In this document: positions 9,513 through 16,075 of the stretch, piece after piece
Position numbering within the stretch: position 1 is the stretch's first letter
How the letters are laid out: every line of letters begins with the position of its first letter
From: CAZDUS01 sp964535015
GTDB lineage: Bacteria; Verrucomicrobiota; Kiritimatiellia; CAIKKV01; CAITUY01
Direction: 5' to 3'
Assembly: GCA_964535015.1 (NCBI GenBank)
Contig: CAZHRU010000022.1
Span: 1 to 33,536, forward strand
DNA: 33,536 nucleotides
The notes under the pieces: model-generated
The model's input: only the letters and a program-made list of their open reading frames with translations
What the model was told of the DNA's origin: nothing
The model's database searches: none
Program-made: the position numbers and the translations under genes

Positions 9513-10865
9513 CTAGAGCGTGGCGCCGTTGGTGGCAATCACATCGCGATACCAGTAGGCGCTGTCCTTGGGAATCCGTTTCTGCGTCGGATAATCCACA
9601 AACACCAGGCCAAACCGCTCCTTGTACCCTTCGGCCCACTCGAAGTTGTCCATGATGGACCACTGGAAGTAACCCCGCACATCCACCCCGTCGGCACAGA
9701 CACGCCCAAGTTCACGCAGATACCGGTGCAGGAAATCAATCCGTTGCGGGTCGTGTACCTTGCCATCAAGACTGATGACGTCGGCATTCGACATCCCGTT
9801 CTCCGTGATGACAAGCGGCTTGCCATACCGCTCGTAGAGGAACTTCGGCCCCCAGTACAAGGCCTCCGGCACAACGTACCAACGGAATGCCGTCAGCGGG
9901 TACCCCGCCGGGAAAGGCACTTGTTCCGGTTTACCCGCCTTCCCCGCCCGGTATTGAATGGCGGAGTAGATGTTGACGCCCATGAAATCCAAGGGTTGCC
10001 TGATGGTCTTCATGTCGCCGGCTTTCACCACCGGCGCATCCGCGCCAAAGGCGTCCAGCCCGTCGGCGGGATACCGCCCAAGAAAGACCGGATCGTTCCA
10101 CCACGAATGTTGCCACAGCGACTTGCTGCTCATCCCAAACGTCGCATCCCGTGCCGCGGCAATGTCCGCGGCCTTGCCCGAGGCCGGAACGCCAATGTTG
10201 CCGGTCGGCGCATACCCAACCTGCGCCTTGCTCTTGGCGTTGGCGCGAATCACCTGCACCCCCTTGCCGTGGGCCAGCAACGCGTGATGCGCCGCCTGTA
10301 ACACTTCCGCCATCGCCAGTTTGTCGCCCGGCGCATGACGTCCCGTCTGCAGGCCAAGATCAACAAAACAGACCGGCTCATTCAACGTCATCCAGTGGCG
10401 CACCCGGTCGGACAGTTTCTCGACCACGATCTTCGTGTAATCAGCAAACCAGTCGGCCGAATCGCGGTTCATCCACCCGCCCCGGTGGTACAACGCCAAC
10501 GGATGATCCCAGTGGAATAACGTCACCCAGGGTTGAATGCCGGCGGCCAGCAGTTCGTCCACCAACTTGTCGTAGAACGCCAGCCCCTTCGCATTCACTT
10601 TCCCTGTGCCCTCCGGCAGGATCCGGGACCAGGCAATGGAGAGCCGGTAGGCCTGAATCCGGAGCGACTTCATCAAGGCCACGTCTTCACGGTAACGGTG
10701 GTAGTGGTCACAGGCCTCATCACCCGTCTGGCCGCACCAAATGGCCCCCGGCCTGCGGCACATCATGTCCCACGTCGTCGGTCCGCGTCCGTCACTCGTG
10801 GTGGCACCCTCAACCTGATACGCCGCCGCCGCCGTACCCCATGCGAAGTTCTTTGGAAATTTCAT
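9513..10865 (-). CDS. bgl: GH1 family beta-glucosidase
   Basis: Glycoside hydrolase family 1 enzyme of 450 aa, the usual length; no signal peptide, so cytoplasmic. It would cleave beta-glucosides such as cellobiose by the retaining mechanism. The N-terminal signature FAWGTAAAAYQVEGA contains the substrate-binding Gln17; TLFHWDHP holds His118; TLNEP (160-164) gives the acid/base Glu163; VITENG (352-357) gives the nucleophile Glu355; and the C-terminal QWSIMDNFEWAEGYKERFGLVFVD holds the Trp and Glu aglycone/glycone contacts. All key residues are present. It lies downstream of the helicase gene on the same strand but 196 bp away, so it is probably transcribed separately. Galactosidase or 6-phospho-glucosidase activity cannot be excluded from sequence alone. 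Confidence 0.95.
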   Translation of the reverse strand: MKFPKNFAWGTAAAAYQVEGATTSDGRGPTTWDMMCRRPGAIWCGQTGDEACDHYHRYREDVALMKSLRIQAYRLSIAWSRILPEGTGKVNAKGLAFYDKLVDELLAAGIQPWVTLFHWDHPLALYHRGGWMNRDSADWFADYTKIVVEKLSDRVRHWMTLNEPVCFVDLGLQTGRHAPGDKLAMAEVLQAAHHALLAHGKGVQVIRANAKSKAQVGYAPTGNIGVPASGKAADIAAARDATFGMSSKSLWQHSWWNDPVFLGRYPADGLDAFGADAPVVKAGDMKTIRQPLDFMGVNIYSAIQYRAGKAGKPEQVPFPAGYPLTAFRWYVVPEALYWGPKFLYERYGKPLVITENGMSNADVISLDGKVHDPQRIDFLHRYLRELGRVCADGVDVRGYFQWSIMDNFEWAEGYKERFGLVFVDYPTQKRIPKDSAYWYRDVIATNGATL

Positions 10866-10943
10866 GGGCGGAACGTTGGAAAAAACACCCGCAAATGTCG
10901 AGCGAAATCACCACCCTGACGACCTGCAGTTGAATTCACTCGC

Positions 10944-10963
10944 GGTGGACGTCGGCGTCCACC
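10944..10963. repeat. Perfect stem-loop between helicase and GH1 genes
   Basis: Eight-bp arms GGTGGACG (10944-10951) and CGTCCACC (10956-10963) enclose TCGG. It lies after the helicase stop and before the GH1 start on the minus strand. No T-run follows on that strand, so it looks more like a REP-type palindrome than an intrinsic terminator, though it may protect the helicase mRNA 3' end. Confidence 0.6.
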
Positions 10964-11061
10964 AATCGAACCTCAAGAGAACTGAATCGTTCCGGTGATG
11001 AAGACCTATGGCTTCCACAGGGCGAACCCTCCGGCTGAGCCATTGGTTTCCCGACAGCACA

Positions 11062-12504
11062 CTAGCGCCGGAACCCGCCGGCTCGCCGATTCCCGGCGTG
11101 ACCGCCACCCCCTTGCCCGCCACCACCCTTTTGATGATGCCGTGGCGGCGGCCGCGCCGCCGCCCCCGTCGCCTGCCGCGCCTCTTCGGAATGATGCGGA
11201 TGCCCCATGTTCACCGGGACCGACTTGCGGATCAATTTCTCAATCGCCCGCAGGAAATCACGCTCCTGCGCCGAACAGAACGACACCGCGTCGCCCGAGG
11301 CCCCCGCCCGCGCCGTCCGCCCAATCCGGTGCACATAAGTCTCCGGCTCATGCGGTAAATCGTAGTTGATCACATGCGTGATATCGTCCACGTCAATCCC
11401 CCGCGCCGCAATATCCGTGGCCACCAACACCCGGATCCGCCCCGCCTTGAATCCCGCCATCGCCTGCGCCCGCGCACTCTGACGCTTGTTGCCGTGAATC
11501 GCCACCGCCTGAACCCCGGCGGAGGTCAGTTTCCGCGTCACCTTGTCGGCGGCATGCTTCATCTGCACAAACACCACCACACGGGAAACGGCCGGGTCCT
11601 TCAATAAATGCACCAGCAGGTCGTCCTTCTTGGCCTTGTCCACAAACAGGATCTTCTGCTCGATCCGCTCCACAGTCGGCCGCTCGGGCTCAATCGTCAC
11701 GTGTACCGGATGATTCACCAGCGTCCTGGCCAGTTGGGTCACCTCATCAGGCAGGGTGGCGGAAAAGAACAGCGACTGCCGTTTCTTGGGCAGCGTGGCA
11801 ACAATTTTGCGAATGTCCGGAATGAACCCCATATCCAGCATCCGGTCGGCCTCGTCCAGAATGAACACTTCCAGCAAATCCAAGTGGGCATGCCCCTGCC
11901 CCATCAGATCCAACAGACGCCCCGGAGTGGCCACCACAATGTCCACCCCCCGGTTCAGTGCCGCCACCTGCGGATACTGCCCGGCACCGCCGAAAATGAC
12001 CGTGTACTTCACCGGCACATGGCGCCCATAGGCGCGAACACTCTCGCCAATCTGGGCCGCCAATTCCCGCGTCGGGGCCAGAATCAGGGCCCGCGGACGC
12101 CCGCGCACCGGCGGACGCGGCCGCGACGTAATGTGCTGCAGCAACGGCAACACAAACGCCGCCGTCTTCCCGGTCCCCGTCTGGGCACACCCTAACAGGT
12201 CCCGCCCTTCCAAAAGATGGGGAATCGCCTGCTCCTGAATGGGCGTGGGCGTCGTGTACCCCTCCTCCGCCACGGCCTTCCGCAACGGCGCAATCAGTAT
12301 GGAGAAAACACCCTCCGTCAGGGTCTTGACTGGCGGCAACGGCGGGGGCGTCGTCAGGCCAACCGGAGTCGGAGGAACGCGCTTGCTCGCCACAGCATGA
12401 CCAGAGGTCGCTCCGTGAGAGTGATGACCGGACATAACGCCTTTCGGCGCGTCCAGGTGCCCATGCTCAGACGCATGGGGCGAGGGGGATCGGTTCGGGT
12501 TCAT
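11062..12504 (-). CDS. rhlE: DEAD-box ATP-dependent RNA helicase, RhlE-like
   Basis: RNA helicase of 480 aa, probably for ribosome assembly or RNA turnover. Motifs appear in order: Q motif (TPTPIQEQAIP, with Gln90), motif I AQTGTGKT (107-114), Ia PTRELA (144-149), GG and TPGR (193-196), DEAD (217-220), SAT (248-250), then in domain 2 VFVQMKHAADK, the ATDIAARGIDV stretch and HRIGRTAR near 390. The first 60 residues are an unusual His/Pro/Ser/Gly-rich tail (ASEHGHLDAPKG, SGHHSHGATSGH) that could bind metal or RNA. The end is a Gly/His/Arg-rich RGG-like tail, common in cold-shock and RhlE helicases. The start at 12504 has GGAAG seven bases upstream. No neighbour shares the strand immediately upstream. 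Confidence 0.93.
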   Translation of the reverse strand: MNPNRSPSPHASEHGHLDAPKGVMSGHHSHGATSGHAVASKRVPPTPVGLTTPPPLPPVKTLTEGVFSILIAPLRKAVAEEGYTTPTPIQEQAIPHLLEGRDLLGCAQTGTGKTAAFVLPLLQHITSRPRPPVRGRPRALILAPTRELAAQIGESVRAYGRHVPVKYTVIFGGAGQYPQVAALNRGVDIVVATPGRLLDLMGQGHAHLDLLEVFILDEADRMLDMGFIPDIRKIVATLPKKRQSLFFSATLPDEVTQLARTLVNHPVHVTIEPERPTVERIEQKILFVDKAKKDDLLVHLLKDPAVSRVVVFVQMKHAADKVTRKLTSAGVQAVAIHGNKRQSARAQAMAGFKAGRIRVLVATDIAARGIDVDDITHVINYDLPHEPETYVHRIGRTARAGASGDAVSFCSAQERDFLRAIEKLIRKSVPVNMGHPHHSEEARQATGAAARPPPRHHQKGGGGQGGGGHAGNRRAGGFRR

Positions 12505-12662
12505 GTGGCTTCCTTGTATCCGGACATGTTCTATTCTCTGCCCGCCGGATGCATGGAGGAGAAAGGACCGCGACTTTCGCAGTCGATTTCATCTAATGAA
12601 CTGCCATTAAACACCCCCCACTGCGGCGAGTCAAGCCAAACCGCCCGAATCAGCGGTTCGCA

Positions 12663-12888
12663 TTGACTTTGGACCCCCGTGACCTTGTGTCGCGGGTGGC
12701 GGTTCGTTGTTGACTTTGGACCCCCATGACCTTGTGTCACGGGTGGCGGTTCGTTGTTGACTTTGGACCCCCCGTGACCTTGTGTCGCGGGTGGCGGTTC
12801 GTTGTTGACTTTGGACCCCCCGTGACCTTGTGTCGCGGGTGGCGGTTCGTTGTTGACTTTGGACCCCCGTGACCTTGTGTCGCGGGTG
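12663..12888. repeat. Five tandem 47/48-bp repeats with internal stem-loop
   Basis: Units begin at 12663, 12710, 12757, 12805 and 12853. The first four are full (47, 47, 48 and 48 bp; the length change is one C in a C5/C6 run) and the fifth stops after 36 bp. Each starts TTGACTTTGGA and contains CCCGTGAC, a 5-base CTTGT loop and GTCGCGGG (unit 2: CCCATGAC/GTCACGGG), so each can form a hairpin. Units are contiguous without unique spacers, so this is not a CRISPR array. Within the 518-bp region 12505-13022 I see no gene; open frames here only translate the repeat. Confidence 0.9.
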
Positions 12889-12892
12889 AACG

Positions 12893-12964
12893 AGGTTGGT
12901 GGAGAAAGCGCGCTTTCCCACCAACCTTTCGCCCCCTGCCGCGCACGGCGGCAGGAGGCGAAAG
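12893..12964. repeat. Two adjoining long palindromes before the ATP synthase operon
   Basis: First palindrome: AGGTTGGTGG (12893-12902), a bulged A, GAAAGCG/CGCTTTC (12904-12917), then CCACCAACCT (12918-12927). Second: CTTTCGCC (12926-12933) pairs with GGCGAAAG (12957-12964), enclosing CCTGCCGC/GCGGCAGG (12935-12942/12948-12955) and a GCACG loop. The two share bases 12926-12927, so they could be alternative or stacked structures. They follow the tandem repeats directly. Confidence 0.75.
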
Positions 12965-13022
12965 ACAAAATCCGAACCGCCCCGCCAATCATTTTATTGG
13001 GCCACAATCACCTCATTCTGCT

Positions 13023-13358
13023 ATGCTCACCGCCAAAAGCAGCCAAAACAGGCAAACCCCAACTATGTGGAAGCAACTTCTCGGCCAGGAAGACGGACGC
13101 GGCGAACTTAGCCAGGCACTGACACTCGGCACAACCTTCGCCGTCGGCATGGCTGTCTTCTCGTTCATCGGCTTCAAAATCGACCAGAAACGGGGAGGCG
13201 GAATCCTGTTCACCCTCATCGGCATGATCTTCGGCCTGGCCTTCGGGGCCTACGAAACCTGGCGGGTAATCACCTTCATAAACCGCCGCGCCGAACACCA
13301 GTCCCGCCAATCCCCACCGCCCCCCCATTCGGACCACTCACCCGACCCGGAACCGTAA
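13023..13358 (+). CDS. atpZ: AtpZ/AtpI-like small ATP synthase-associated membrane protein
   Basis: First gene of the ATP synthase operon, 111 aa. Two membrane helices (about 33-51 and 60-80) are joined by FKIDQKRGGG, the short charged hairpin found in AtpZ-type proteins (IDxxxGxxP-like in relatives). These are thought to help c-ring assembly or Mg2+/Ca2+ transport with AtpI. The tail (88-111) is Pro/His/Ser-rich. ATG 13023 lacks a clear ribosome binding site; ATG 13065 (MWKQLLG) begins the conserved-looking part and could be the true start. Its stop is 2 bp before the next gene. Confidence 0.72.
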   Translation: MLTAKSSQNRQTPTMWKQLLGQEDGRGELSQALTLGTTFAVGMAVFSFIGFKIDQKRGGGILFTLIGMIFGLAFGAYETWRVITFINRRAEHQSRQSPPPPHSDHSPDPEP

Positions 13359-13360
13359 CC

Positions 13361-13783
13361 ATGGCCCCCTCCCCGGAATTATCGTCGCGCCGTCACCGGC
13401 CATTGCGCCTCGTCCTCTCTTTCCTGCTGTCCTCCTCCCTCTCCCTCGCCGTCGCCAGCGCCGCCACCCTGCTGCTCCCCACCCCTGTCCATTGGCCGGC
13501 CTGGACCGCCGGATGGCTCACCGCCCTGCTCAACGGCGCCATCGGCGCCTTCCTGCACCACCACGCCATCGGCAAGGATATCGACCGCTTTCTCTACTGG
13601 GGATTTGCCGGAAATAGCTTGCGCATGGTTGCCCTTTTCTGTAGCGTCTGCGCGTTTTGTTATGCATCGGAAGGGTCCGTTCGGCGGTCATTCTTGGCCG
13701 CTTTCTTTGGGGGCTTGTTGGTTCTCACCGGGGCCGAGATTGTGGCCTTGCTCAGAACCATTCCCGATAAGGATACAGGTTGA
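13361..13783 (+). CDS. atpI: AtpI-like ATP synthase accessory membrane protein
   Basis: Membrane protein of 140 aa with four predicted helices (about 17-40, 47-65, 78-101 and 109-130), the layout of AtpI, which assists c-ring assembly in many bacteria. A His cluster (LHHHAIGKD, 65-73) lies in the central loop and a membrane-embedded Glu (TGAEIVAL) near 126 is typical of AtpI-like proteins. Sequence identity to characterised AtpI is not obvious, and the assignment rests mostly on size, topology and position between atpZ-like and atpB. The second half (from about 13600) uses more T-ending codons than the strongly C-ending start. Confidence 0.62.
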   Translation: MAPSPELSSRRHRPLRLVLSFLLSSSLSLAVASAATLLLPTPVHWPAWTAGWLTALLNGAIGAFLHHHAIGKDIDRFLYWGFAGNSLRMVALFCSVCAFCYASEGSVRRSFLAAFFGGLLVLTGAEIVALLRTIPDKDTG

Positions 13784-13820
13784 TCCAAAACGAGTCAGCG
13801 AACAGAATTAACGAATTAAC

Positions 13821-14618
13821 ATGACGAACGCGACGGATATGGCGAGTGCGATAGTCGATAAAAGCGCGTCGGTGCAGGCTTTTATCACGCACCATGTTGC
13901 GGATTCCCATGTGTGGACCCTGCTTCCGGCCGGATATGAACAACTGCCGGGGTTCCTGACGCTCCACGGTGTCATGGTCATCGGCTCGGGAATCCTGCTC
14001 GTTCTCCTGCTGGCGCTGGCCTGCCGCCGCCCCACCCCGGTGCCCCACGGCTGGTTCAACGCGATCGAGTTTTTCGTCAAGTATATCCGCGACGACATGG
14101 CCGTCCCCTTCCTCGGCGAGAAGGATGGCCGCAAAATGACCCCGTTGCTGTGCAGTTTCTTCTTTTACATCCTGACCATGAACCTGGTCGGCCTGGTGCC
14201 CTGCTTCGCCGCGGCCACCGCCAACATCAACGTCACGGCGGGCCTCGCCACCGTCACCCTGTTCTTCATGATCTTCGGCGCCGTCGCCAAGAATGGCCCC
14301 CTGGAGTTCTTCAAGGGGTTTATTCCGCCCGGGGTCCCCTGGTACATCCTGGTCGTCCTCGTCCCCATCGAATTCGTGGGCTTGTTCATTCGCGCCACGG
14401 CACTGGCCATCCGTCTTTTTGCCAATGAACTGGCCGGCCATCTGGTGGTGTTCTCCCTCCTCGGCCTGATCGTCATGTACGGGACCTGGGCCCTTCCCGC
14501 AGGCCTGATGGCCGTCGCCATCTTTGTTCAGGAAATCTTTGTGGCCTTCCTGCAGGCCTATATTTTCACATTGTTGTCAGCCGTGTTTATCGGGCAGCGT
14601 TACCATCCGGCACATTAA
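13821..14618 (+). CDS. atpB: F0F1 ATP synthase subunit a
   Basis: Stator proton channel of F0, 265 aa. The essential Arg is Arg198 in LAIRLFANELAGH (E. coli Arg210 context LSMRLFGNMYAG), and Gln245 in LQAYIFTLLSAVF corresponds to the conserved C-terminal Gln. The segment TPLLCSFFFYILTMNLVGLVPCF (107-129) is the conserved helix-2 motif, with NLVGLVP. Five or six membrane helices are predicted; the N-terminal 45 residues would be periplasmic. No clear Shine-Dalgarno sequence precedes ATG 13821. A 133-bp gap with a small hairpin separates it from atpE, unusually long for this operon. Confidence 0.97.
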   Translation: MTNATDMASAIVDKSASVQAFITHHVADSHVWTLLPAGYEQLPGFLTLHGVMVIGSGILLVLLLALACRRPTPVPHGWFNAIEFFVKYIRDDMAVPFLGEKDGRKMTPLLCSFFFYILTMNLVGLVPCFAAATANINVTAGLATVTLFFMIFGAVAKNGPLEFFKGFIPPGVPWYILVVLVPIEFVGLFIRATALAIRLFANELAGHLVVFSLLGLIVMYGTWALPAGLMAVAIFVQEIFVAFLQAYIFTLLSAVFIGQRYHPAH

Positions 14619-14626
14619 TTGTAGCA

Positions 14627-14641
14627 CCGCTCTGTGAGCGG
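14627..14641 (+). repeat. Small hairpin in the atpB-atpE spacer
   Basis: CCGCTC (14627-14632), loop TGT, GAGCGG (14636-14641), just after the atpB stop. It has no T-run. In this position it could act as an RNA processing or 3'-end stabilising element that lets atpE be expressed more than atpB, as the c-ring needs many copies per complex. Confidence 0.5.
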
Positions 14642-14751
14642 ACTTGTTGATCGCGTCCCGGGCGAGCGCTTGCGGCACGACGGAATGTTGTGATAGGTTG
14701 GGTCGGTTCTTGAGCGAATTGGGTGCATTGCACCGGAAAGGAAAGAGGATT

Positions 14752-14958
14752 ATGGGTGGTTCTATTTCAGCCATTGGCGCCGGCTTGGTCGCCATCGGAG
14801 CAGGTCTCGGCGTGGGTCTCGTGTCCAAGGGCGCCGTCGAAAGCATGGCCCGGCAACCGGAGATCATTCCGAAAATTCAGGTCACCATGTTGATCGCCGC
14901 CGCACTGATTGAGGGCGTTGCCCTGTTCTGCGCCGTGATCTGCTTCCTAAGCAAGTAA
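14752..14958 (+). CDS. atpE: F0F1 ATP synthase subunit c (proton-type)
   Basis: Rotor-ring subunit of 68 aa. Helix 1 carries the Gly motif GAGLGVG (16-22), the polar loop has ARQPE (33-37) and helix 2 holds the ion-binding Glu54 in ALIEGVALF. Na+-type subunits have a Gln in the helix-1 Gly motif and Ser/Thr after the Glu; here those places are Val21 and Gly55, so protons are the likely ion. ATG 14752 is preceded by a purine-rich GGAAAGGAAAGAGG ribosome binding site, the strongest in the operon, in keeping with high expression. A longer frame from TTG 14644 would add a Cys-rich soluble stretch and is rejected. Confidence 0.97.
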   Translation: MGGSISAIGAGLVAIGAGLGVGLVSKGAVESMARQPEIIPKIQVTMLIAAALIEGVALFCAVICFLSK

Positions 14959-14962
14959 GGGC

Positions 14963-15517
14963 ATGGAAGAGGCAATCCAAACTCAAGCGGTGGTGGAAGT
15001 CACCCCGGCCGCTCACGAGGCATCGCCCGGAATCATCAATGTTTCCAAGCCGATGCTGGCGTTGACGTGGGTGTCGTTCGTGATTGTCGCCGTCCTGCTG
15101 TACAAGGTCGCCTGGAAACCCATTCTCGCGGCCCTGGATATGCGGGAACGCGGCATCCGCAAGGCACTCGAGGACGCCGAACGCGCCAGCCAGGAGGCGG
15201 CCGCCAGCGAGGAACGCAACCGCAAACTGATCCAGGACGCCGACAGCGAGGCCCAGCGCATCATGGCCGAGGCCCGCGCCACCGCCGAGGCCAGCGTCCG
15301 GCAACTTCGCGAGGAGTCCGAACGGCGCTCCAGGGAATTGGCCGAGGAAACCCGGCGCGATATCGCCGCCGCCACCGAACACGCCCGCCAGGCCTTGCGC
15401 CTCGAGACCTCGGAACTGGTCATTCAACTGACCTCCAAGATCCTCGCCGAAAACATCACCCCTGAGAAGAACAGGGAACTCATCCAGGCCGCGTTGCGGG
15501 AAACCTCGAAATCATGA
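14963..15517 (+). CDS. atpF: F0F1 ATP synthase subunit b
   Basis: Peripheral-stalk subunit of 184 aa. A somewhat long N-terminus (1-30) precedes the single membrane helix (31-49, MLALTWVSFVIVAVLLYKV), followed by WKPILAALDMRERGI and a highly charged coiled coil (60-155) full of Glu/Arg/Ala heptads, as expected for the b dimer. The C-terminus (160-184) is the delta-binding part. Only one b gene is present, so the stalk is presumably a homodimer. It begins 4 bp after atpE with TAAGGG as binding site, and its stop overlaps the atpH start. Confidence 0.96.
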   Translation: MEEAIQTQAVVEVTPAAHEASPGIINVSKPMLALTWVSFVIVAVLLYKVAWKPILAALDMRERGIRKALEDAERASQEAAASEERNRKLIQDADSEAQRIMAEARATAEASVRQLREESERRSRELAEETRRDIAAATEHARQALRLETSELVIQLTSKILAENITPEKNRELIQAALRETSKS

Positions 15518-16056
15518 GTCTCCACAGCAAAGCCGCCGACCGCTACGCCCAGGCCTTCCTGACACTGACACTGGAATCCGGTGCCGAAGGCTGGGCGGCT
15601 GACGACTTGGCCCTCATCGAACGCGCCCTGGCCCAGTCACCCGAACTCCAGGCGTTCACGCGCGATACGCTCCTCCCCAAAGAGGCGCGTTGCCGGGCTC
15701 TGGAGACCCTCTTCCTGGAACGAGTCCACCCCCTGACCTGGAAATTCCTGCAACTCCTGGAAAGCAAACGCCGGCTCGGCCTGCTGGAGGCCATCTGTTC
15801 CGCCTTCGGACGCCTGAACGATACCCGGCGCGGAATCGCCAGGGGCGAACTCGCATCGGCCACCTCAGTCCCCACCCCCGCCGTAGACGCCATGGCCGCC
15901 AATTTTGGAGTGTTACTGGGTAAAACGGTGTTGTTGCACACCCGGGAATCTCCGTCCTTGTTGGGCGGTTGCCGCGTGCAGGTGGGCGACATCGTCTATG
16001 ATTTCAGCTTGGCGGCACGGTTGCGCCTGGCACAACAGGCGTTCATCGGCGCATGA
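15514..16056 (+). CDS. atpH: F0F1 ATP synthase subunit delta
   Basis: Links F1 to the peripheral stalk; 180 aa, the usual size. The N-terminal helical bundle (ADRYAQAFLTLTLESGAEGWAADDLALIERAL) and the FLQLLESKRRLGLLEAICSAFGRLNDTRRGI motif (72-108) match the OSCP/delta family, whose core is FLxLLxxxxRLxxLxxI. The C-terminus ends with GGCRVQVGDIVYDFSLAARLRLAQQAF, the family's GG..V..GD..D.S....L..L pattern. The start overlaps the atpF stop by 4 bp (ATGA), so the two are translationally coupled. Confidence 0.95.
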   Translation: MSLHSKAADRYAQAFLTLTLESGAEGWAADDLALIERALAQSPELQAFTRDTLLPKEARCRALETLFLERVHPLTWKFLQLLESKRRLGLLEAICSAFGRLNDTRRGIARGELASATSVPTPAVDAMAANFGVLLGKTVLLHTRESPSLLGGCRVQVGDIVYDFSLAARLRLAQQAFIGA

Positions 16057-16075
16057 TGGATAGGGAGATGAAGGT

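Noticed and set aside
10944..10963. Intrinsic terminator for the helicase gene
   Set aside because: A good stem, but no T-run on the minus strand after it.
12663..12888. CRISPR array
   Set aside because: The units are contiguous with no unique spacers, and no cas genes are present.
12531..13007. Minus-strand open frame across the tandem repeats with a repeated peptide (HKVTGVQSQ-like)
   Set aside because: It only translates the 47/48-bp DNA repeats in several frames; unit lengths 47 and 48 break any constant frame and there is no ribosome binding site.
14752..14958. Na+-dependent ATP synthase
   Set aside because: Subunit c lacks the Gln and Ser/Thr of the sodium site.
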